From positions 1,973,501 to 2,037,500 of the forward strand of contig CATNEN010000037.1 of the NCBI GenBank assembly GCA_950097015.1: a stretch of 64,000 nucleotides of DNA, in the 5' to 3' direction. How positions within the stretch are numbered: position 1 is the first letter of the stretch; each line of letters opens with the position of its first letter. Shown here one piece after another: positions 49,530-59,932 of the stretch. The position numbers and the translations under genes are program-made. The DNA comes from Macrostomum hystrix. Lineage: Eukaryota > Platyhelminthes > Macrostomidae. The notes under the pieces are model-generated. The model was not told the DNA's origin. It made no database searches and saw only the letters and a list, made by a program, of their open reading frames with translations.

Positions 49530-50225
49530 ACCGCTCCTCCCAATACTTTAGGGTGGCTGCTCCTCCTGATACTCCAGGGTCGCTCCTCCCAATACTTCAG
49601 GGTCGCTCCTCCCAATACTTCAGGGTCGCTCCTCCTAATACTTCAGGGTCGCTCCTCCTAATACTTCAGGGTCGCTCCTCCCAATACTTCAGGGTCGCTC
49701 CTCCTGATACTTCAGGGTCGCTCCTCCTAATACTTCAGGGTCGCTCCTCCTAATACTTCAGGGTCGCTCCTCCTAATACTTCAGGGTCACTCCTCCCAAT
49801 ACTTCAGGGTCGCTCCTCCTAATACTTCAGGGTCGCTCCTCCCAATACTTCAGGGTCGCTCCTCCTAATACTTCAGGGTCGCTCCTCCCAATACTTCAGG
49901 GTCGCTCCTCCCAATACTTCAGGGTCACTCCTCCTAATACTTCAGGGTCGCTCCTCCCAATACTTCAGGGTCGCTCCTCCCAATACTTCAGGGTCGCTCC
50001 TTCCGATACTTCAGGGTCGCTCCTCCTAATACTTCAGGGTCGCTCCTCCCATTAATTCAGGGTCACTCCTCCCAATACTTCAGGGTCGCTCCTCCCAATA
50101 CTTCAGGGTCGCTCCTCCCAATACTTCAGGGTCGCTCCTTCCGATACTTCAGGGTCGCTCCTCCCAATACTTCAGGGTCGCTCCTCCTAATACTTCAGGG
50201 TCACTCCTCTCGATGCTTCAGGCAT
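49530..50225. repeat. 23-bp minisatellite downstream of katanin
   Basis: About 30 copies of gggtcgctcctcctaatact plus tca. Variants are cccaat, ttccgat and gggtcac. Homogeneous except at both edges. Confidence 0.95.
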
Positions 50226-52615
50226 CTTGTTACTATGTCACTATAAAAAGGAAATTTCAGCGATTCAAAGGATTTTATAGTCCTGCGATTGACCAGTACT
50301 TTAAATAAAACCTAAATGAGTTTTTATGTATTTGTTTTTTCAAAGTGGCAACTTAATCAATAGTGAAACAATGTTTTCTCTGTTTATCAGGCATTCTACG
50401 AGTATATTCAAGCAAATTTAGCCTTCACATAGTATTGCTTTCACAAGTCACTAGGCCTTGGTACATTAACCTGCGCACGCACCTTAGGGTTGCATTGTGG
50501 CGCACTTGTTCTATTCCTTATTGTTACATTATGCGGTATAGATTATAAGACACCGTGATAACCCAACCCAATAAATGTAAGTAAATATGTCAAAACATAA
50601 TGAATTTGACTTTATCCAGACCACTAGTGTTGGGCCAGTTTGTCGCACGTAACAGTTAAGCTTAAAGTTCAACCTAAATAATGTTGTTAATTTTTCTCTT
50701 TCTTGTGTCGCCTTTTTTAGTTCATTTCTTTGCCTATGATTTGTTCTGAATTACAAAAAATATACTGTACTCATCCGATTACTATTGCGTTCAACTGTCA
50801 ATAACAAACATGCGACTATTTTGTTTACAAAATCCTGTGAACATAAATACGAGTATGTTTTGTTATTTTTCAAAGCCCTAATCCGCCCAACCTGACTAAA
50901 CTGTGGCATCGGATTGCTTAGAATAGTAATGTTTAATAATATAAACTCGTTTATGAAAATGCTTCAGATGTACTCAAAATTTCAGTGACATAATACAAAT
51001 ACAAGAAAAGCTTGTACACTTTGTACACTTGTCTACCTTCCATTCTTTATTTCGTGCTAACTGAGACATTTAGCTAATAATATAGATGAGCCTTAAACCG
51101 CTCCCAACGAATATAGTCGTGGCACTTTAGCAAATAGGTATCGTATCTTGCCTTCGTTACTTAGCCTGTACAGAAAATTACGAGTAAATATATCCCTGCT
51201 CTTCTAGGAAGCGATTCACCCTCATTTGTCTTTCAGTCTTCGCTTTTTTAGATCCGGATCTCTTTTGCTTCTTTATTCCTCAATAAATATTTTTCCTTGT
51301 TCTAATATTTAGAACGTATTCTACGGTACTATTTAGTACTCTCTTTTATTATTTCCTGGAAGCCTTGCATGCATGTTTAAGCTTATAGATGTATCTTTTT
51401 ATAAGCGTTTGTTCCCCCCCTAGCCCAATTTCTTTATAATATTTTAGTAGCAGTTTTTTTCTGTTTTATTATTAGTTTTATCTACCTGTGCTATCGGGGG
51501 AGCCAATCTTTCGTATAAGCAATAAAATGTCAATTAACGGCGCACCTCGATCATATTTGTAGTTCACGGCTGCGCTATAGGTTTCATATCGAAGAGAATA
51601 TCGTGGCTTACTTTAATATTGATAGGAGCAATGTACAAACAACATGTACATTACATCCTACGCCAACCTCACTCCCCACCGTGCTGTCCAATCAGAGCTT
51701 GCTATGTATGCTGTTTTTATATATACTAACAAAATACAGTCTTTGACAGTCTATAACTTTTGTCTGGCGACGTTTTTTAAATAAGCTAACGCAGTTTCCC
51801 TTAACTCGTTATTTATCTGCTAATTTTATAATTATATAATTCATTTTCTTATTTGCTATCGCCGCAAATAAAACCAGCCCCATACCTGCGCATGCACTCA
51901 TGCAGTTAGTCTCTGGAAGAAAATGTCGAATGATTAGAGCAGATCTAACTGGCTCCGCCAACCAAAGGGCAGCATGGGCGGCTGTTGCCCTTCTTCAAAC
52001 TAAGTTGGCGCTGTATTTTACCGACTGGCGGACAAGAGGTGGTCAAGGCAAGCCGGCTTGAAAGTTTGCCTGCTCGTTCCAAATCTTTCCGCTTCTTCAT
52101 TTTTTACCTTTCCGCGCATTTGATTTAACAAAGGCCGAATTTGCAGGTAGCGGGCCAGTTGGACCAGAACTTGCTCTTGCTTATTGAACAATTGTCAGAT
52201 GGAGCTAAAAATAGGCCGGTAGCGCAGCGCGTCGTAGTACTGAAGTAGGACTCGTGCACGAGTTAGCACACGCTCGCGAAGCGCATTGTATTAGAAGATA
52301 GGAGCAGCCCTTGACTTGCGTTGCATTTGTGCTCTCTACCGATTGGCGCTGCTGGGACAGGCTCGCGCTCGACTGGTCTGGAGGCGGCTGTCCAATTTTT
52401 TCGATTGCAAAAACGAATACGGCTCGTATTTGAAGGCGAAAATGCATCAAAGGGCGCCAGGTTAACTATAGCTTGGGCGTGGTCCGCTAGCTTCTGTTGA
52501 AAGATCAAACAGAGTATTGTCTATTTATTGCTTATTTCGCGCTTTTTTGAATAAGCAATTATTATAGTCTCGGACGAGCCTCGCGCTTTTTGCGCCTTCT
52601 GCGGGCAGCTAGAGA
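50226..52615. other. AT-rich intergenic DNA, no recognised gene
   Basis: No domain-bearing frame. The last 500 bp are GC-richer and could hold the kinase-like gene's promoter. Minus-strand frames at 52,205-52,508 match nothing. Confidence 0.4.
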
Positions 52616-53680
52616 ATGTTAAAGGCGGTGATGAGCAGAGAGCGACCATCGCTGCTAGCCATGATTCAACTGGCTGTTGGTCACGTCTTGTTCGGCGAAG
52701 CTGACTCGCCCATGCGCGATCTTCTCATTTCGGACTTCCGTGCCACGCGCACTTACCAGTTCCGATCGACTGGCGGTCCGAATACGCCAGCTCATGGCGC
52801 AGCAGATTTCTCTTTAAAGTGTTACGCCTCCACCGCTTTTCGTCACCTGCGCCGGCTTTACTCTAGGAGCTGTAGCGGCCAATTCGGCGTGGACTTCGAT
52901 CAGTTTTCGCACTCTATTCGCGACGGTATTGTCGCTGCCGCGGCTAACTCCGGCCTACTTGGTCGCACAGCCGACAATCGCTTTATGTTTAAGTCGGTGC
53001 GCCGCCAAGAGGCCAGACGGCTTTTGCGCCTTCTGCAGCAGTACTATCTTATCCTAACCCAGAAGTCACCAACTTTGTTGCCTCGTTATTGCGGCCTCTT
53101 CCGCCTACGTTGTGGCCTACGGCGCCTTCGCTTTGTTGCCATTGCTAATTGCATGCTTCCGCTCCACACTACAGACACTATGGAGCTGTACGACCTGAAA
53201 GGCTCCACTTACAAGAGGCGCGCATGTCCAGTGGAACGGTCCTATCCTTGTCCGTTGCTTAAAGACTTGGACTTTCGCGAGAATCGCCGCTTTGGTCTTT
53301 GGCTGACAGCGCCTGCCTACGATGAAGTCACCGAAGCTCTGGCGAGTGACTGTATGGCTCTCCGTTCCTATGGACTCACCAATTACAGTCTCCAGATTGG
53401 TATTGTTCAGTACTCAGACTCAGTCGCAGTAAGCACCATCAAAAATGATAGCTCATATTGGCTTCTTACAGCTAGAAATGGCCATTCTGGCGAACGTGTC
53501 TTGATCTGCATCGGCTTAATTGATGTTTTACAGAGCTATTCGTTGGCCAGATGCTTGGGACATGCACTTTGGTCTCTAGTCGCCGATGGTACTTCAGTTA
53601 GCGTTGTGGAGCCGAACTTTTATGCGGAACGGTGTCAACAGTTTGTTCGCAGTTGCGTTATTCATCGCGAAACTGACTGA
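52616..53680 (+). CDS. divergent type I PIP5K-like lipid kinase, probably inactive
   Basis: 354 residues, one exon, with an in-frame TAG just before the ATG. Phosphatidylinositol-4-phosphate 5-kinases make PI(4,5)P2 at the plasma membrane. The whole kinase core can be traced: AMIQLAVGHVLFG (15-27), MRDLLISDF (33-41), NTPAHGAADFSLKCYA (56-71), the Lys motif FMFKSV (123-128), YDLKGSTYKRRA (192-203), KDLDF (216-220), CIGLIDVLQSY (298-308) and VEPNFYAER (331-339). Oddities: the glycine loop has decayed (NSGLLGR for the usual SGASGS). The conserved MDYSLL motif reads TNYSLQ (255-260), with Asp changed to Asn. The protein stops right after the FYAER helix, so the activation/specificity loop that selects PI4P is missing. 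It may be a pseudokinase or an intact-frame retrocopy. Confidence 0.85.
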   Translation: MLKAVMSRERPSLLAMIQLAVGHVLFGEADSPMRDLLISDFRATRTYQFRSTGGPNTPAHGAADFSLKCYASTAFRHLRRLYSRSCSGQFGVDFDQFSHSIRDGIVAAAANSGLLGRTADNRFMFKSVRRQEARRLLRLLQQYYLILTQKSPTLLPRYCGLFRLRCGLRRLRFVAIANCMLPLHTTDTMELYDLKGSTYKRRACPVERSYPCPLLKDLDFRENRRFGLWLTAPAYDEVTEALASDCMALRSYGLTNYSLQIGIVQYSDSVAVSTIKNDSSYWLLTARNGHSGERVLICIGLIDVLQSYSLARCLGHALWSLVADGTSVSVVEPNFYAERCQQFVRSCVIHRETD

Positions 53681-55240
53681 TTTAATGAATAATGAAGTTA
53701 CTTAAAACGCATCAAACCTATGAAGAAAACTATGAGTTTTATTTGACAGCTTTTTAGGTTTTGTATAGTTACATCCTGCATTGATTGAAAATCCGCATGC
53801 AAAGCATTCAGGTCATGGAATTGTTGCCACATGCCTGTATTTAAACGATCCATCACTAAATTGCTCAGATTGAGACATCCATTTTTATCGTGTGTGCGTA
53901 TTACCCAGTTCTCTAATCACAGAAAAGTCAAGTTAAAGTACACTTATCGGCTTGCTTTGATGCAGCATGCAAACTGAATACAAGCGAACCGGCTACCTAC
54001 GTTTCTATTTTAAATGTGTCATGTTCATTTGTGCCAACCTATAGTTAATCCCCATCTGCTTCACATCTCATGAAAACTTGATTGGAAGTCTGAACTTTTA
54101 CTAATAAGTCCTTTCTATATAGTGAAACTTATTAGTTGCACGTGCCAGTTAAAGGCGTAGGTACTCATTACAATGTCATGCTGCATTTCTTGCTCGCTAG
54201 TTCTAGTCATTCTTTCGCCTAACCAATTGAAAGAGTTATTAATGTTTAGGCCAAGGCTTGAGCCCGCTGCTCATAGTTTTGGTCTACTTAAAACTCTATC
54301 CATTTATTATGGAAATTTTTTTCTCTTTATCTATAAACGATATCCCACTTTCACATGAATATTCCTATATGAGTAGTATTTTTTAGTTTGCGTGCCTCTA
54401 TGCGCATGTGTGACAGCTAGCTTTACGAGGTTGACAGTGGGCACACGCGAGCGCAGAAAATTAGCAAAAGTGCACAGTCAGACAGCTACAAGCTATGAAG
54501 GCTGGAGAGGCTGCATTTGCGGCCCTGTTCAATCATTGTGCTTTCTTTGGAACAGTCCGCTTTTGAGGCTAAGCATCTATTTCTTCTTATTATTTTTCCC
54601 TTGTCCTTTTCTGTTTCAATTTGTGCTCTAAACAAGCACTGCTTGCGACTAAGCATTTCCTGGGCAAAATTTGTTTTAGCTGTCTTAAGGCTCACTCACA
54701 GCTCGCGTGTGCCTGCCCGCCCAGTTCGGCGATTTCAGTATAGTTTCTAATAAGAAAGAATCATAAAAACAGGACTAAGAGATTTCCATCTTGCAATCTT
54801 GCCAGTCACATCGCTGCATAGCTTCCGGCCTCCCCAGGGTGTCATAATCTGAATTTCTATGCTAAACCGGACCTAATTAAAGAAGCGAACTATTTTGCGT
54901 ATCCGCCTACATTCAGCTTTTGCATCTTATTAATTACTTCAACTGTTTCTCGTAACCTATTCCGATTCCGGGACCCGACTGTTAAGAACATATGCTAGCT
55001 TGGTGAAATTAATAGCAGAACGCACTACATAACTTCACTTCAAAAGGATGAAGCGATTTTTGTCGCTTATTACTTCTTACTCTCCCATGACTACTATATC
55101 ATAGCGATATTCAGGATGCTACTTATTAGTAGCGAGTTAACACGAAATGGTGCTCAACAATCCACTATAAATTAACTACAGATTTTACTACTTTTATATT
55201 TCAATTTTTGGCGTTTTCTTCGATCGGAGCATAGACTCAA
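53681..55240. other. intergenic DNA, no recognised gene
   Basis: AT-rich, with short chance frames at 54,392-54,750 on both strands. No repeats or RNA genes were noticed. Confidence 0.4.
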
Positions 55241-58200
55241 ATGGCGGTCAGCCATCCTAGTTCTGACCAATGCGGCGAGTTGCAGACCCATCTGCACCCG
55301 GCCTTTAGTCTGACATTTCGCAAGCCAGACAGGCTAAAAGTTATAACCAACTGTGGCAACCGTCCTATGCGCCTCATTGAGAACACTGTGCTCAGCGCCT
55401 ATTTGCCCGGTCTGACCTCTGTGAAGGTTAAAAGGCCCGACCAGGTTAGTTAAATAACTATTGATCCGTTTTTTGTAGATCAGACTTAAGCTTCGCCTTT
55501 TATTACATTTTGGATTAAGATCCCATCCTTATCTTCTTCATTTTCTTAAGGTTCTCCTTTCCTAATTCGCAAGCCGAGCCTCATCTTCTCATTTTCGATA
55601 TCTCGAAGTTTCCCCTTTCCTGATCCCAAAGCTGAGCCGCATCTTACCATTTTCCAAATCCCTAACTTCCCCTTTCCTGATCCCAAAGCTGAGCCGCATC
55701 TTACCATTTTCCAAATCCCTAACTTCCCCTTTCCTGATCCCAAAGCTGAGCCGCATCTTATACCATTTTCCAAATCCCTAACTTCCCCTTTCCTGATCCC
55801 AAAGCTGAGCCGCATCTTACCATTTTCCAAATCCCTAACTTCCCCTTTCCTGATCCCAAAGCTGAGCCGCATCTTACCATTTTCCAAATCCCTAACTTCC
55901 CCTTTCCTGATCCCAAAGCTGAGCCGCATCTTACCATTTTCCAAATCCCTAACTTCCCCTTTCCTGATCCCAAAGCTGAGCCGCATCTTACCATTTTCCA
56001 AATCCCTAACTTCCCCTTTCCTGATCCCAAAGCTGAGCCGCATCTTTCCATTATCCAAATCCCTAACTTCCCCTTTCCTGATCCCAAAGCTGAGCCGCAT
56101 CTTACCATTTTCCAAATCCCTAACTTCCCCTTTCCTGATCCCAAAGCTGAGCCGCATCTTACCATTTTCCAAATCCCTAACTTCCCCTTTCCAGATCCTC
56201 AGGCTGAGCCTCAGCTTCCTCGTATTTAAGAAATCGAAAAGTTTTCTCTTTTCTAATCCTTAATCCATCCTAGATCCTCAAGTGGATCGGTTTCTTCTAG
56301 TACGCTGGTACCTAGCTGAGATTATAAATCCGATGTGACAATAGTATGGAACTCCACCATCTATAGTTGTGTTTACTAATCCTGGTCGCCAAATCCAGGC
56401 TTGGACTCTGAAGCTGCAGCACAGTCCGTTCTCTCGAGGAGCACCCAGCGACGACGCTGTGGCGGCCCGCGAGTTAGCCTGCGAACTGCTCCAGGCCGCC
56501 TGGCGCACTGGATGGAGCCTGGCCGCTGCCCCCATTGTCAACAATGTCCGCGACGCTTCCACTTGGTTTTTTAGCCGACGACCGAATGCCGACACTGTGG
56601 ACGCTGATGTGGATGTGAGCCGGTACCGCTGCTGTTGCGTCATGCTGACGCAGAGTAACGGCATTCGTTTCGTCCGCTACCCGCCAGGCTTGTTAGAATC
56701 GACGGCCGAACTTATTGGCAGCATGTGGCCAGCCGGTGTTATTCAGGGCGCCAGCCAGGACCTGCGGCTCAGCGGCAGTCCATGGTCGGCTAAAAAGTCC
56801 GAGGGCACAGCCGCCAGGCGCCTGCTGCTGCGCCTCATAGAGTTTGTACAGCACAATGGCTGGCAACTGCTGGCTAGCGCTAGGGTTAAGGATAGCTGCG
56901 ATTCCTTCTACTTTTGCAGCTCTGGGGACCCTGGCAACGGCGGTGTTGGTGAGAACTGGCCTCCATTAGGAGTAGTAGTTGCTGGTCATGGCATGGTGTG
57001 TTGATTGCTAGGCATTGTATCCTGACTTGTGGGTTGGTTGCTAGGCATTGTATCCTGCATGGTGTGTTGGTTGCTAGGCCTAGTATCTTGCATGGTGTGT
57101 TGGTTGCTAGGCATTGTATCCTGCATGGTGTGTTGGTTGCTAGGCATGGTAGCCTGCATGGTGTGTTGGTTGCTAGGCCTAGTATCTTGCATGGTGTGTT
57201 GGTTGCTAGGCATTGTATCCAACCTACTATCGCATTAGTTTCGAAGAGCATTCATGTGTCGAAGGAATCGAAGGACGAATCGTAGGAAGGCTCCTATCCC
57301 CAAGGTGGCTCTAATTTCTTGTCTCGCAGGCCATCCCGGAGCTCTCGGCTTACAGGGCAGTCACTTGATGCTGCTCTCGCTGCACGACAAGCAGAGCGTC
57401 CGCTTGGAAGGCGGCACAGCGGAGTCAGAAGGGCAATGGCTAGCGGGCACTCTAAACCGGCTGTGGCACCGGGGTGTGCAGTCTAGCGGTAGCTACTACG
57501 GCTCCTTTGACATTCGCTTAGCTGGTTCGCCCTGGCTGCCAACTGATCGGGACACCAAGAACTACAGCCGCCAACTGATTGGCCGCCTGTTAGGCGAGCT
57601 GCGGACTCGCGGCTGGCGCGTCCTGCACAGCCTAGACACTCAGCGACGCATCGTTGTGAAAAGCGCCTTCCTGTTTGGTAGGGCGCCTCCAGAGCCAGCG
57701 CCTGTGCCGCACTGCTGCTTCTGGACTAGCGTGCCAGATCGCCTGAGCTTCATTGACCTGCCCGAGAGCCTTCTGGGTTCGGCGATCGCCGTTGCGCATG
57801 CCAGCGGACAGGTGGTCTCTCAGAAGGCCAGGTAAACCTAAGAACTGGGTTTATTAACTATTTTTGTAACCCCTCCCTAATCAGCTGTTATCCCAATTAG
57901 CTGTTATCCCAAATCAGCTGTTATCCCCAATCAGCTGTTATCCCCAATCAGCTGTTATCCCCAATCAGCTGTTATCCCCAATCAGCTTTTATCCCCAATC
58001 AGCTGTTACACCCAATCAGCTGTTATCCCCAATCAGCTGTTATACTCAATCAGCTGTTATCCCCTCGCCAATCAGCTTTTATCCCCTCTCACTCCAACCC
58101 CACTCCAATTTTCCCCCAACCCCATGCCCTGTGCCCTCATTCCCAACCATCTGTCACCAATCAGAATTGTCCTCTTTCGCAGAAGCGGCGCCTTCGAGTT

Positions 58201-58501
58201 AAAATTTCGCGGCTCAAGAGCCTGCGGCAAGCTGGAGTGGCGCCGCATGCTGTCCGACCTTCTAACTGAATTCCTTGTCTCTGGCTGGAGCTTAGCCTGC
58301 ACCGGCAATGTGTCCGGCAGGTACTATTCCGACGATTCCAATAGCTATTCGCTTGAGGTGCACAGCTGGTGGTTTGCCCAGCTCAGCCCAATGGAATCGA
58401 AGGCATTGGAAGCTTCGGCTATCGGCTATTCGTCAGAGATGGGCGATAAGAAACTGTCGCCTCTGCAGCCGCCCTCATACGACTCGCTGTTCGGTACTTA
58501 G
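55241..58501 (+). CDS. uncharacterised protein of four ~110-residue internal repeats
   Basis: Four exons: 55241-55444, 56399-56948, 57330-57831, 58183-58501. The donors are gttagt, gtgaga and gtaaac; phases 0, 1 and 2 match at each join. The product is 524 residues. It consists of four copies of one module. Each starts with a hydrophobic strand and a D-R-L or similar turn, then has a strand like FDIRLAGSPW or DLRLSGSPW, then an Arg/Leu-rich helix (ARRLLLRLIEF, SRQLIGRLLGEL, RRMLSDLLTEF), then GW-x-L (GWSLAA, GWQLLA, GWRVLH, GWSLAC), and ends near FF-x-R. No signal peptide or membrane segment is seen. I have a vague memory of similar multi-repeat uncharacterised proteins in other invertebrates but cannot name a family, and I do not propose a function. 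Each intron has its own tandem array. Confidence 0.82.
55555..56215. repeat. 57-bp minisatellite in intron 1 of the four-repeat gene
   Basis: About ten near-identical copies of a unit with ccctaacttcccctttcctg and ctgagccgcatcttacc, with degenerate edge copies. It fills most of intron 55445-56398. The minus strand stays open because 57 is a multiple of 3. Confidence 0.95.
56985..57222. repeat. 33-bp minisatellite in intron 2 of the four-repeat gene
   Basis: About seven copies of a unit with ttgctaggcattgtatcctg and catggtgtgttgg. It is open in several frames on both strands, giving spurious peptides. Confidence 0.95.
57876..58080. repeat. 17-bp minisatellite in intron 3 of the four-repeat gene
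   Basis: About eleven copies of cagctgttatccccaat with small indels, inside intron 57832-58182. One stray half-unit (caccaatcag) lies near the acceptor. Confidence 0.93.
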
Positions 58502-58743
58502 GCATGGAATTCCTGAGCGTTGGCGTTAGACTCTTTTTTCTAAAAAGGTCCTCCAGAATTTACTGTTCATGGCCACTACTTAGCTGGTGGAATGGAATAC
58601 TCGCGCACTAGTCTGTACTAGAGCATCAGTAAATTGTGCAACAAATTTTCTTCCTAAGAACCTATTTTTATAACATTCCCAGGCGTTGGTTGTACTAAGA
58701 ACACTACTAAGAGCGAATTAGTTAATACTTACTCGGGTTGAGT

Positions 58744-58749
58744 AATAAA
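58744..58749 (+). promoter_or_regulatory. candidate polyadenylation signal of the four-repeat gene
   Basis: AATAAA 243 nt after the stop; a second AATAAA lies near 58,828. Confidence 0.5.
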
Positions 58750-58944
58750 AGTTTTTCCATGTTCGCCTTGTTATGAGTTTCGTTTTTTCCCGAGACTTTT
58801 GAACGTTTTTTAAACTGTTTTAAATCAATAAAACGTGTTTTCTCTTATTATATTTTTACATTTAATAATGCAATCAAAATATTCTGTTCTCGTGACTCTG
58901 ACTTTAATTATTTCTCCTGCTTCTATACCAATAAGACCTATTCC

Positions 58945-59845
58945 CGTTCCTTCACATCGCTTCACACCCCAGTCCAATTCCCATCCCTTGACAGGTCCCA
59001 TTCCCATCCCTTAACAAGCCCCATTCCCATCCCTTCACACCCCAGTCCCATTCCCATCCCTTCACACACCAGTCCCATTCCCATCCCTTCACACCCAAGT
59101 CCCATTCCCATCCCTTCACACCCAAGTCCCATTCCCATCCCTTGACAGGTCCCATTCCCATCCCTTAACAAGCCCCATTCCCATTCCTTGACACCCCACT
59201 CCCATTCCCATCCCCTTCACACCCCAGTCCTAATCTCATCCCTTCACACCCCAGTCCCATTCCCATCCCTTCACACCCCAGTCCCATTCCCATCGCTTCA
59301 CACCCAAGTCCCATTCCCATCCCTTCACACCCAAGTCCCATTCCCATCCCTTCACACCCAAGTCCCATTCCCATCCCTTCACACCCAAGTCCAATTCCCA
59401 TCCCTTGACAGGTCCCATTCCCATCCCTTAACAAGCCCCATTCCCATTCCTTGACACCCCACTCCCATTCCCATCCCCTTCACACCCCAGTCCTAATCTC
59501 ATCCCTTCACACCCCAGTCCCATTCCCATCCCTTCACACCCCAGTCCCATTCCCATCGCTTCACACCCCAGTCCCATTCCCATCCCTTCACACCCCAGTC
59601 CCATTTCCATCCCTTCACACCCCAGTCCCATTCCCATCCCTTCACACCCCAGTCCTATTCCCATCCCTTCACACCCCAGTCCCATTCCCATCCCTTCACA
59701 CCCCAGTCCTATTCTCATCCCTTCACACCCCAGTCCCATTCCCATCCCTTCACACCCCAGTCCCATTCCCATCCCTTCACACCTCAGTCCCATTCCCATC
59801 CCTTCACACCCCAGTCCTATTCCCATCCCTTCACGGAAGCATCCC
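58945..59845. repeat. 27-bp minisatellite upstream of the TAB1 coding start
   Basis: About 33 copies of cattcccatcccttcacacc plus ccagtcc. A block including the ccttgacagg, ccttaacaag and ccttgacacc variants is repeated about 263 bp apart (near 59,131 and 59,395). The array ends about 65 bp before the acceptor at 59912. Confidence 0.95.
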
Positions 59846-59910
59846 AATCTCACCACTAAAAATAAGATATCTGCGCCCATAAATGACAAGTGCTTGCCCA
59901 CTTGTCCCAC

Positions 59911-59912
59911 AG
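59911..59912 (+). promoter_or_regulatory. probable 3' splice or spliced-leader acceptor before TAB1
   Basis: tgcttgcccacttgtcccac is followed by AG, 20 nt before the ATG at 59933. The pyrimidine tract is strong. Either a 5'-UTR exon lies upstream across the 27-bp array, or the transcript is trans-spliced. Confidence 0.5.
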
Positions 59913-59932
59913 ACACTGGTGTCACAGTCGCC

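Noticed and set aside
55546..56172. 208-residue repetitive minus-strand frame (GKMRLSFGIRKGEVRDL)
   Set aside because: 57-bp intronic minisatellite translated; antisense to a well-supported spliced gene.
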